Below are positions 7,019-13,538 of a stretch of DNA of 13,538 nt, piece by piece. Made by a program: the position numbers and the translations under genes. The DNA is from an uncultured Bacteroidota bacterium. GTDB taxonomy: Bacteria > Bacteroidota > Bacteroidia > Chitinophagales > Chitinophagaceae. The stretch spans positions 1-13,538 of the forward strand of contig CAMLGP010000019.1 of assembly GCA_946479535.1 (NCBI GenBank). Direction: 5' to 3'. Numbering within the stretch: the stretch's first letter is position 1; every line of letters begins with the position of its first letter. Below the pieces are notes generated by a model. It did no database searches. It had not been told where the DNA came from and was given only the letters and a program-made list of their open reading frames with translations.

Positions 7019-7021
7019 TTG
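7014..7021 (+). promoter_or_regulatory. -7-like box of the TonB receptor promoter
   Basis: TAATCTTG matches TAnnTTTG at all but one of the six fixed positions. It starts 12 bp after the start of half-site GTAACG (7002). Transcription would begin near 7028, about 23 nt before the ATG at 7051. Confidence 0.5.
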
Positions 7022-7050
7022 TAGCAGTTCCTTTGCCGGAAATAACTGTT

Positions 7051-9870
7051 ATGACACGAAGGCTGGGAAGGCTCTTTTTAACCACTATTGGTATTATCTC
7101 TTTTTCTTTTATTCAGGCACAGCAATCAGCTAAACTTACAGGCAGGATTACTAACTCAAAGAATGAAGTTCTTTCAGGTGTTTCTATCAAAATAGCTGGT
7201 GCAGGCGGTACCTCTTCAGATGCTGATGGACGCTATGTATTAACTCTTGAAACAGGTAAAAAGTATGAACTCCAGGTTTCAGCTGTTGGTTATGAATCCA
7301 AAACCATCACAGATGCCGAAGTATTAAGCAATCAGGTTAATGAACTTAATATAGTACTTGAAATAAAAGCTACCTCCGGTGAAAATGTAGTTGTTACCGG
7401 ACGTCGTAACTCGGCCCGTTTGGAATCCGTTGCTTCTATCATTTCCTTTCAGAAGAATACGAATACAGTAGCTTCCGTAATCTCTGCTGAAAGCATTCGC
7501 CGCTCACCAGATAAAAACACTGGTGAGGTGTTGAAGCGTACTCCCGGTACTTCTATCCAGGAAGGAAAATACCTGATCGTAAGAGGTCTGGCAGACCGGT
7601 ATAACCAGGCAATGCTGAATGGCATTCTGCTGAGCAGTACAGAACCTGACCGCAAAACATTCTCCTTTGATATCTTCCCTTCCGGCATCGTTGATAATAT
7701 TATTATCAATAAAGCCTTTGTTCCTGAATTACCCGGTGAGTGGGCAGGTGGCCTGGTGCAGGTAAATACAAAAGACATCCCTTCAACTGGTTTCTTCAAT
7801 GTGCAAATAGGAACAGGTTTTAATACCAACACAATCGGCAAAGATTTCTATCGCAATCCTGGTGGTAAGTACGACTGGCTGGGACTGGATGATAAATCAA
7901 GAGCTCTTCCAGGTGCAATGCCTGTACGCGCTGATTTCCTTTCCCTGAAAGCTGATCCAGGTGCCCAGGCAAGATATGGCACCCTATTCCGTAACAACTG
8001 GGATGTTGTAAAAGGACCTGCTCAGTTAAATACAAGTGCACAGATCAGCGGTGGGTTCAATAAAAGCTTTAAAGGGCAAAAGAAACTGGGTGGCATCTTC
8101 GGGGCTACTTATAATTTCAGCGTTCGTAACCTGGAATTTGAAAACCGTTTCTTCAGCATCGATAATTCACAGGCTGATATCCTCTTCGATTATTTCAATA
8201 ATAAATACTCCCAGGATGTACTGGCTGGAGCCTTTGGAACACTGAGCTTCCAGTTCAACAACCGCAACAAGATCAGCGTAAAGAATTTGCTGAACATAAA
8301 CTCCAGTGATTACAGCACCCTGCGTACAGGTTATGATTATGAAGCTGATCCGGTAAACGGTCAAAACATCCGCGCAAAAGAACTGGCCTTCAAATCAAAC
8401 ATCTATTATAACGCCCAGATCAAAGGTGAACACACTATTGGCAGTAAGAACGACTGGAAACTGAACTGGTATGGCGCCTTCAATATTCTTGATCAATACG
8501 TACCAGATCAACGCCGCATACAATACAATCAGAAAAAAGATGCTCCCAATCAGCCTTATATGCTGCTGATCTCTGGAACACTTTCTCAAAAATCAGGAAG
8601 CCGCTTCTACCAAAACCTGAACGACTATATCTATACCGCAGGTGGCGATCTTTCCAAATCCTTCAATGCATTGGGTGGAAAACAAACTATTAAAGGTGGT
8701 TATTTTTTCCAGGTAAAGGATCGTCTCTTTGATTCACGTCCTTTCTCTATCTACCTGCCAATTGATAACCCCAGCCTTCGATTACAACCAGAATCAGTTG
8801 TATTTGATGCGGGCAATTTTGGTGTGAATGGAGAAAAGAACAAATTCGGTTTTGATGAGATCGGAAGCAATAAATACCGTTACCTCGCCAACTCTATTTT
8901 GAATGCGGGATACCTGCAGTTTGATAATGAGTTCGGAACAAACTGGAGACTGGTATGGGGTGCAAGAGTTGAAAATTTCGATCAGCTGATCGGTAGTGTA
9001 AAGACCAGTGATGACCGTTTTGTACGTACTAAAAAGACAGATGTATTACCAGGTGTAAATCTTACCTATAAGGTTAATTCCAAACAGAATATCCGTTTAT
9101 CAGGTTCCCAGACTATTATCCGTCCTGAGTTCAGGGAACTGGCGCCATTTACCTTCTTTGATTTTGAATTGAATGCTGCAGTATTGGGCAGCCCAACACT
9201 TAAACGCACTAAAGTATCCAATGCTGACCTGCGTTATGAGATCTATCCCCGCTCAGGAGAAACTATATCACTGGGCGTTTTCTATAAATACTTCCAGGAC
9301 CCCATTGAGCAGTATTTCAACCAGAGCGGTGTTGCTACCAGCACCTTTAACTTCCTCAATGCCAAACAGGCAACCAGTTTTGGGGTAGAAGCTGAATTCC
9401 GCAAGAAGCTGGATGCGCTTGCAGACGGACTTAAGAATTTCACTTTCCAGGGTAATCTCTCTTATATCTACAACAGAGTAAAAGACGAGGAAAAAACTCT
9501 GAATCGTCCAATGCAGGGGCAATCACCCTACGTGATCAACCTTGGACTTAACTATGACATTGAAAAACTGGGATTGAATACAACTGTACTCTTTAATCAG
9601 ATTGGCAGAAGGATCTTGCTGGTAGGTAATGAGCAGGTGCCAGCAATCTGGGAAAACTCCAGGCCGTTGCTTGACCTTCAGATCGCAAAGAAACTCATGC
9701 AGAACAAAGGGGAGCTTAAACTGAATTTCCAGGATATCATCAACAAGAGAGCCATTTTCTATCATGATATTAATACAGACGACAAGTTTGAGAAATCTAA
9801 AGATGCTGTTGCCATCAGCCGTCTGTACGGAACCAATATCAGCTTAACCTTCAGCTATAATTTCAAATAA
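7051..9870 (+). CDS. TonB-dependent outer-membrane receptor with N-terminal regulatory-like domain
   Basis: This 939-residue receptor imports a substrate across the outer membrane using energy from the TonB complex. A signal peptide (about 1-24, ending FSFIQAQ) is followed by a carboxypeptidase-regulatory-like beta-sandwich at about 28-103 (LTGRITNSKNEVLSGVSIKI, DADGRY, AVGYES). Next is the conserved ENVVVTGRR segment (111-119). The plug domain at about 130-245 includes TGEVLKRTPG, YLIVRGLADRYNQAMLNG (174-191) and WAGGLVQVNTKD (231-242). The rest is a 22-strand-type barrel ending ISLTFSYNFK. The ATG at 7051 gives a clean signal peptide, and an in-frame TTG at 7033 would lie at the predicted transcription start. 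A beta-helix lipoprotein follows 23 bp downstream, so the two form an operon. The Pho-like array upstream and the porin/Pit neighbours suggest a phosphorus-related ligand. This is not a SusC call, because no SusD partner follows. Confidence 0.93.
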   Translation: MTRRLGRLFLTTIGIISFSFIQAQQSAKLTGRITNSKNEVLSGVSIKIAGAGGTSSDADGRYVLTLETGKKYELQVSAVGYESKTITDAEVLSNQVNELNIVLEIKATSGENVVVTGRRNSARLESVASIISFQKNTNTVASVISAESIRRSPDKNTGEVLKRTPGTSIQEGKYLIVRGLADRYNQAMLNGILLSSTEPDRKTFSFDIFPSGIVDNIIINKAFVPELPGEWAGGLVQVNTKDIPSTGFFNVQIGTGFNTNTIGKDFYRNPGGKYDWLGLDDKSRALPGAMPVRADFLSLKADPGAQARYGTLFRNNWDVVKGPAQLNTSAQISGGFNKSFKGQKKLGGIFGATYNFSVRNLEFENRFFSIDNSQADILFDYFNNKYSQDVLAGAFGTLSFQFNNRNKISVKNLLNINSSDYSTLRTGYDYEADPVNGQNIRAKELAFKSNIYYNAQIKGEHTIGSKNDWKLNWYGAFNILDQYVPDQRRIQYNQKKDAPNQPYMLLISGTLSQKSGSRFYQNLNDYIYTAGGDLSKSFNALGGKQTIKGGYFFQVKDRLFDSRPFSIYLPIDNPSLRLQPESVVFDAGNFGVNGEKNKFGFDEIGSNKYRYLANSILNAGYLQFDNEFGTNWRLVWGARVENFDQLIGSVKTSDDRFVRTKKTDVLPGVNLTYKVNSKQNIRLSGSQTIIRPEFRELAPFTFFDFELNAAVLGSPTLKRTKVSNADLRYEIYPRSGETISLGVFYKYFQDPIEQYFNQSGVATSTFNFLNAKQATSFGVEAEFRKKLDALADGLKNFTFQGNLSYIYNRVKDEEKTLNRPMQGQSPYVINLGLNYDIEKLGLNTTVLFNQIGRRILLVGNEQVPAIWENSRPLLDLQIAKKLMQNKGELKLNFQDIINKRAIFYHDINTDDKFEKSKDAVAISRLYGTNISLTFSYNFK

Positions 9871-9893
9871 TTAAAAATTTTAAACAAGATAAA

Positions 9894-11315
9894 ATGAAAC
9901 ATTTCCTCACACTTGCCCTTGTAGCTGCAATAGCCCTGGGAAGTTGCCGTAAGTTAGTTGTAGATAATAACGGAACTAACAATAACGGAGGCGGCGGCAA
10001 TAACGGCGGTGGTAGTGACAACGGAACAACCATCACACTGGAAGGCAAGATCACCAGTGATACTGTGCTTCGTGCAAAGAATATATATGTCCTGAAAGGA
10101 TTGGTATATATAAAGAACAATGCAAAGATCACAATTGAAGCTGGTACAGTTATTAAAGGTTCTTATCTGGACCCTATCGGAGGGTTGATCATCACTCGTG
10201 GGTCTAAGATCATTGCTGAGGGAACTGCTGATAAACCAATCGTATTTACTTCCAATTCACCAAATCCCCGTAGTGGTGACTGGGCTGGTATAGTATTGCT
10301 CGGTAAGGCACTGACCAATGCTTCTTTCAATGGAACAGCCGGTGTGGGTGAAATTGAAGGTGGTGTAAACAATGCAGACGGAGATGGTTTGTATGGCGGT
10401 ACGGATGATAATGACAATAGCGGTATCATGAAATATGTGCGTATTGAGTATGCTGGTTTTGCATTCCTGCCTGATAAGGAGATCAACAGCCTTACCATGG
10501 GTGGTGTAGGAAAAGGAACTGTGATCGATCACATTGAAACATTCTATGCAAAGGATGATGCCTATGAATGGTTTGGTGGTTCTGTAGATTGTAAATACCT
10601 CATCGCTTATAAAACACAGGACGATGATTTCGATACAGATAATGGTTTCCGCGGTAAAATTCAGTTTGGTCTGATCGTTCGCGATTCACTGATCGCTGAC
10701 CTTTCCAACTCTGAGGCATTCGAAAGTGACAATGACGCAAACGGATCAGCATTAAATCCGCAAACAGGAGCTGTGTTTAGTAACGTAACTGCTATCGGCC
10801 CCCTTGCTACACTGAACAACAATGGGAGCAGTTTATACCTTGCCGGTGCTCAAATACGCCGCAACTCAGCTATCTCCATCTTCAACTCTGTGTTCCTGGG
10901 ATGGCCAACAGGGGTATTGATTGATGGCAGCAAGGGAAGATATGTAGAGCTGAATATTGCAGACAGTTCATTACGTATCCGCAATAGCATTATCGCCGGT
11001 TGTAAAACGGCGGTTAAATATGCACCTAACACAACAACTCCTTCTGGCTACACAACTGCCGATGTAACCACATGGTTCACTAATCCTCACTTTGGTAACA
11101 GCATCCTTACTAATGTATCTGATGCCAAAATGGTAAATCCTTTCAATGCTGCCAGCTTTGATCCTACACCCTTTGGTACATCTCCCCTGGCTTCAGGAGC
11201 TTCTTTTACAGATCCTAAACTCGGAGGTTTTACACAGGTTACTTTCCGTGGTGCTATCAACCCAGGTGGTGCTGACGCAAACTGGTGGAAAGGCTGGACC
11301 AGATACGATAATTAA
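9894..11315 (+). CDS. Surface-type lipoprotein with right-handed beta-helix fold, partner of the TonB receptor
   Basis: The 473-residue product begins with a lipoprotein signal peptide whose lipobox is LGSC (Cys18). A Gly/Asn low-complexity linker follows at about 25-44. The body has the short repeated beta-strand rungs of a parallel beta-helix: KITIEAGTVIKG (78-89), GGLIITRGSKIIAEGTADKP (96-115) and GDWAGIVLLGKA (128-139), then Asp-rich turns GGTDDNDNSG (168-177), TQDDDFDTDNG (241-251) and ESDNDANGS (277-285). The acidic turns may bind calcium. No type IX secretion C-terminal domain is seen; the protein ends NWWKGWTRYDN. It starts 23 bp after the receptor stop, so the pair is surely co-transcribed. 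I recognise the family as a common Bacteroidota lipoprotein of unassigned function. It is not SusD-like. A surface capture role or a phosphoester-acting role for the TonB receptor is inference only. Confidence 0.85.
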   Translation: MKHFLTLALVAAIALGSCRKLVVDNNGTNNNGGGGNNGGGSDNGTTITLEGKITSDTVLRAKNIYVLKGLVYIKNNAKITIEAGTVIKGSYLDPIGGLIITRGSKIIAEGTADKPIVFTSNSPNPRSGDWAGIVLLGKALTNASFNGTAGVGEIEGGVNNADGDGLYGGTDDNDNSGIMKYVRIEYAGFAFLPDKEINSLTMGGVGKGTVIDHIETFYAKDDAYEWFGGSVDCKYLIAYKTQDDDFDTDNGFRGKIQFGLIVRDSLIADLSNSEAFESDNDANGSALNPQTGAVFSNVTAIGPLATLNNNGSSLYLAGAQIRRNSAISIFNSVFLGWPTGVLIDGSKGRYVELNIADSSLRIRNSIIAGCKTAVKYAPNTTTPSGYTTADVTTWFTNPHFGNSILTNVSDAKMVNPFNAASFDPTPFGTSPLASGASFTDPKLGGFTQVTFRGAINPGGADANWWKGWTRYDN

Positions 11316-11326
11316 TTATTTAAATA

Positions 11327-11410
11327 TAAAAGCCATTAGCCGTTAGCTATTAGCCGTTAGTCTGGAGTACATCTTACTAAAAGCTAATAGCTAACGGCTA
11401 ATGGCTTTTA
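11327..11410. repeat. Perfect 28-bp inverted repeat downstream of the lipoprotein gene
   Basis: The left arm (11327-11354) and right arm (11383-11410) are exact reverse complements over 28 bp, with a 28-nt loop. Within the left side, ATTAGCCGTTAG occurs twice (11335-11346 and 11349-11360). In the loop AGTCTGG (11359-11365) is complementary to CCAGACT just past the stem (11415-11421). The element begins 12 bp after the lipoprotein stop. As RNA it would be a very stable hairpin protecting or ending the operon transcript. No T-tract follows, so it is not a classic intrinsic terminator. It could be a dispersed intergenic repeat. Confidence 0.85.
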
Positions 11411-11449
11411 GCTGCCAGACTACAAACACGTTTCCCACATTTCCTACTC

Positions 11450-11505
11450 TTAACCTATAGTTAACCCTCGCCTAATAACAGGTTAACACTGGGGCCTCAT
11501 CTTTA
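11450..11505 (+). promoter_or_regulatory. Weaker Pho-box-like array C with a -7-like box, in non-coding DNA
   Basis: TTAACC (11450), TTAACC (11461), CTAATA (11472, weak) and TTAACA (11483) keep the same 11-bp phase as arrays A and B and share the TAAC core, but have T rather than G at the first position. TCATCTTTA at 11497-11505 resembles the TAATCTTG box of the TonB receptor promoter. It lies 14 rather than 12 bp after the start of the last half-site. The only thing downstream on this strand is the candidate small RNA. The match to arrays A and B is suggestive, not proven. Confidence 0.48.
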
Positions 11506-11509
11506 CATC

Positions 11510-11626
11510 AGTTCTTTCCTACATCGTCGTTTCTAATTTGCTTGATGGGTTAGTGGCAATTCCATCGCAAGCAATCTCATGCAGTTAAACCATCCCTGAA
11601 GAGGACAGCTTAGGGATGGTTTTTTT
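11510..11626 (+). ncRNA. Candidate small RNA between array C and an intrinsic terminator
   Basis: Between the array at 11450-11505 and the terminator at 11587-11626 there is no credible coding frame, but there is folded structure. TTGCTTG (11538-11544) pairs with CAAGCAA (11568-11574), continued by ATGG (11545-11548) with CCAT (11562-11565) after a 2-nt bulge. This makes an 11-bp stem with a 13-nt loop, followed by the terminator hairpin. A pyrimidine-rich, apparently single-stranded 5' stretch (about 11510-11537) precedes it. The layout of promoter, open 5' end, hairpin and terminator fits a bacterial small RNA of about 115 nt. I do not recognise it as a known RNA family. The 5' end depends on a promoter call that is only moderately supported. 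The alternative is that the terminator only stops read-through from the lipoprotein operon or converging transcription. Confidence 0.5.
11587..11626 (+). terminator. Strong intrinsic terminator
   Basis: AAACCATCCCT (11587-11597) and AGGGATGGTTT (11612-11622) form a perfect 11-bp stem with a short loop in which AAG and CTT can add three more pairs. Seven T residues (11620-11626) follow on the plus strand. Read on the minus strand the stem is followed by only TTTAAC, so it mainly serves plus-strand transcription. It may also help stop the converging glycosyltransferase transcript, whose stop codon is at 11648. Confidence 0.88.
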
Positions 11627-11647
11627 ATTGCCCGGCAATACCATAAA

Positions 11648-12682
11648 TCAGGTGAGCAGATCGTATTCAGTAGAGAGCGCCATTTCCTGAACAAGCTGCG
11701 CCTTTCCGGAAAAAACATGGTTGAGAGAATTGGGAATACTCTGACTGTAATCCTTTTTGGGAGTGGTTGGGTTATTGATCCATTCGTAGAATTGATCGGA
11801 GAAATTATCATCGATTGTTTTAAGGCAGAGGCCGCCTATTTGCTGCAGCGCTGCAGCATTGCATTGCTGCTCATATTGCCCACGAATGGGAATACTGATG
11901 ATCTTCTTCCCAAGATGGAGCGCTTCAGCCGGTGTTTCAAATCCACCGCCTGTAATGATGCCGGTACAATGGATGAGGCTTTGATTGAAGAGTTTCTTAT
12001 CAACAGGAAGGAAGGTCATATTCCTGTCTGTTACCCGCTCTTTGGTTTGCCAGGAGAAGATCTGGAACTTATAGTCTGTAAACTCCCGGAATATTTTTTT
12101 TAACTGCGGTTCACACCAGGAGGGAAGATAGACCGTGATATACTTTTTGTCTGTTGGTTCTGCTTCAAGAATCTCTTTCTTAATAACAGGAGTAAAAATA
12201 AAATCATCATAGGGATGAAAATGGAGACCAACATACCGGCTGGCCTTTGCATAGTTTTTTAATATCCACTCTCCTGTGCTATTTCTTTTTGCAGGACGTG
12301 GGGTCAGTGAAGAAAAAAAGCTGGCCTGGTGACCGTAATTCACGGATGGTATTTTCTTTTTGGCACAGGCAGCCGCAGTAATATATTCAAAGTCATTAAT
12401 GACAAGATCATAATCTTCTACTGGAAGATCACGGATTTCCTGGCGAAGCCGCAATGGCTGCCAGTTTTTTAGCATCAGCAGATAATCCATTCCTCCGTTA
12501 CAGGTATAATGAAGGCTTAAACCTTTACTCCGGAATTTAACAGGAAGATCCATTGCCAGGGAACAATTGGCGCCACTCAGGAACATGTCAACGGTTCCGT
12601 ATTCTTTTAAATGGGGATAGAGTTCCATTGCACGACTGATATGTCCGTTCCCGGTAGCCTGTACAGCATAAAGTATCTTCAT
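11648..12682 (-). CDS. MurG-like (GT-B, family 28 type) glycosyltransferase
   Basis: This 344-residue protein has the two-lobed layout of MurG-like transferases. The N-terminal lobe starts MKILYAVQATGNGHISRAME, with the Gly-rich loop GNGH at 11-14 that usually contacts the sugar donor. An acidic DLVINDFEY strand (92-100) follows. The donor-binding lobe has ITGGGFETPAEALHLGKKI (243-261) and PIRGQYEQQCNA (265-276), the latter being the EQ-x-x-NA end typical of nucleotide-sugar binding. No signal peptide or membrane helix is seen, so it is cytoplasmic. It follows the LpxH-like phosphatase gene by 34 bp on the same strand and is probably co-transcribed with it. Acceptor and donor are unknown. An envelope lipid or glycan is a reasonable guess from the neighbour, and it is not MurG itself judging by the missing membrane-association pattern. 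Confidence 0.85.
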   Translation of the reverse strand: MKILYAVQATGNGHISRAMELYPHLKEYGTVDMFLSGANCSLAMDLPVKFRSKGLSLHYTCNGGMDYLLMLKNWQPLRLRQEIRDLPVEDYDLVINDFEYITAAACAKKKIPSVNYGHQASFFSSLTPRPAKRNSTGEWILKNYAKASRYVGLHFHPYDDFIFTPVIKKEILEAEPTDKKYITVYLPSWCEPQLKKIFREFTDYKFQIFSWQTKERVTDRNMTFLPVDKKLFNQSLIHCTGIITGGGFETPAEALHLGKKIISIPIRGQYEQQCNAAALQQIGGLCLKTIDDNFSDQFYEWINNPTTPKKDYSQSIPNSLNHVFSGKAQLVQEMALSTEYDLLT

Positions 12683-12716
12683 ATAATAGTGGATTGTGTG
12701 GTTATTAAATACAACT

Positions 12717-13538
12717 TCATATTATTGCCGAATGTGGGTTTAGTGAATGCAGGTATATTCCAATTTCATTTGTCATGACCTGTGGCAAAGGTTTCCGGAA
12801 ACTCACCCTTTCTTTTTCAATGGTGGATGCTGAATGTTTATATAAATGCCAGTCGTTGTTGTAGTATTCAAGGGCGGTGAGATGCTCTACCCAGTCGCCA
12901 GAATTGAGATAGTTAACAGATCCTTTATCCGTTGTGATCACTCTTTTGCCAGGCTGGTGAATATGTCCGCAGATCACACTATTATAATTCTTCTCAATGG
13001 CCAATTCGGCGATCTTGTTCTCAAACGCTGAGATCTTTACAAAGCGTTTATTGAATTGTTCCATTACTTTTTTAGACAGCGATATTTTTTCTTTTCCCGC
13101 CATTTTCATGATCCAGTTGATGAAGCGGTTAAAGGCCAGCATTACTGCATATCCATTACTTCCCAGCTTTCCCCACCATTTGGCAAGGCCGGTATTGGCA
13201 TGATCAAATACATCACCATGAAATATCCAGGTCATCTTGCCATTGATCTCTACCACTACCTTATCAGTTAGCTGGAAGTTCCCCAATTGCAGGTCTGAAT
13301 ACCGGCGAAGCATTTCATCATGATTGCCGGTAACATAGATCACCCTTGTTCCTTCGGATAGTAATTGAAATATTTCCTGAATTACCGCCATATGTGCTGT
13401 TGGAAAATAATGTTTGCTGAATTGCCAGCCGTCAATAACGTCTCCATTCAGGATGAGCAGACGCGGTGATATGCTTTTTAGATAGGAAAGAAATTCGGCA
13501 GCATGGCAGGCATAGGTTCCGAGGTGGATGTCCGATAC
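12717..13538 (-). CDS. LpxH-like metallophosphatase (UDP-2,3-diacylglucosamine diphosphatase family), 5' end cut by window edge
   Basis: The frame stays open to the right edge, giving 273 visible residues, nearly the full length. A start at the internal ATG 13391 would delete essential motifs and is wrong. All metallophosphatase motifs are present in order (numbering from the first visible residue): SDIHLG (2-7), NGDVID (31-36), TGNHDE (70-75), IFHGDVFDH (106-113) and CGHIHQPG (190-197). These histidines and aspartates hold two metal ions. LpxH cleaves UDP-2,3-diacylglucosamine in lipid A synthesis. Many Bacteroidota carry several relatives of this fold, so true LpxH activity is probable but not certain. 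It leads a pair with the downstream glycosyltransferase. Probably only a few N-terminal residues lie outside the window, since the first metal motif starts at residue 2. Confidence 0.88.
   Translation of the reverse strand, partial: VSDIHLGTYACHAAEFLSYLKSISPRLLILNGDVIDGWQFSKHYFPTAHMAVIQEIFQLLSEGTRVIYVTGNHDEMLRRYSDLQLGNFQLTDKVVVEINGKMTWIFHGDVFDHANTGLAKWWGKLGSNGYAVMLAFNRFINWIMKMAGKEKISLSKKVMEQFNKRFVKISAFENKIAELAIEKNYNSVICGHIHQPGKRVITTDKGSVNYLNSGDWVEHLTALEYYNNDWHLYKHSASTIEKERVSFRKPLPQVMTNEIGIYLHSLNPHSAII

Noticed and set aside
7033..7050. TTG-started extension of the TonB receptor
   Set aside because: It lies at or just after the predicted transcription start and puts an acidic residue ahead of the signal peptide. 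The ATG at 7051 fits better.
9894..11315. Type IX secreted protein or SusD-like partner
   Set aside because: There is a lipobox and no C-terminal sorting domain, and the fold signals are beta-helix rungs, not the helical repeats of SusD.
11327..11410. Insertion sequence or MITE
   Set aside because: The arms are separated by only 28 nt, no target-site duplication is visible and there is no transposase. It is kept as an inverted repeat only.
11579..11599. Six-codon leader peptide overlapping the terminator
   Set aside because: ATG to TGA is open by chance over such a short length, it has no run of regulatory codons, and no gene follows on that strand for it to control.
12717..13391. Metallophosphatase starting at the internal ATG 13391
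   Set aside because: This would remove the first two metal-binding motifs, which are clearly encoded in the same open frame between 13392 and 13538.

Overview
The window looks like a chromosomal piece of a Bacteroidota genome, most likely family Chitinophagaceae (inferred, no search was run). The signs are promoters resembling the TAnnTTTG -7 box, no purine-rich ribosome binding sites ahead of starts, a transketolase encoded as a separate C-terminal half, an ECF sigma factor next to a single-pass membrane protein, and a TonB-dependent receptor with an N-terminal carboxypeptidase-regulatory-like domain paired with a beta-helix lipoprotein.

Layout. 1-1125 (minus): an ECF sigma factor followed by an anti-sigma-like membrane protein that runs off the left edge. 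1251-2213 (minus): the C-terminal half of a transketolase. 2435-3490 (minus): galE. 3539-5433 (minus): a DUF47/PhoU-like protein and a Pit-type phosphate transporter. 5624-11315 (plus): a phosphate-selective-type porin, a TonB-dependent receptor and a beta-helix lipoprotein. 11316-11647: a gene-poor stretch with a perfect 28-bp inverted repeat, a direct-repeat array, a candidate small RNA and a strong intrinsic terminator. 11648-13538 (minus): a MurG-like glycosyltransferase and an LpxH-like metallophosphatase cut by the right edge.

Main observation. The hexamer GTAACA (and close variants) recurs with exact 11-bp phase upstream of the porin (3 copies from 5558) and upstream of the TonB receptor (6 positions from 6958). 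This is the architecture of Pho boxes, which are PhoB half-sites repeated every 11 bp. In both places a -7-like box starts 12 bp after the start of the last good half-site. A third, weaker array in the same phase (11450-11488, TTAACC/TTAACA) lies in non-coding DNA, about 100 bp before a hairpin with a 7-T tract. That suggests a phosphate-controlled small RNA of about 115 nt.

How the genes may work together (inference). Pit and its DUF47 partner supply inner-membrane phosphate uptake. The divergent set, under its own Pho-like arrays, would scavenge phosphate or a phosphorus compound across the outer membrane through the porin, the TonB receptor and its surface lipoprotein. The candidate small RNA would add a post-transcriptional arm. 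The flanking sigma/anti-sigma, transketolase, galE and cell-envelope genes look like ordinary chromosomal neighbours.
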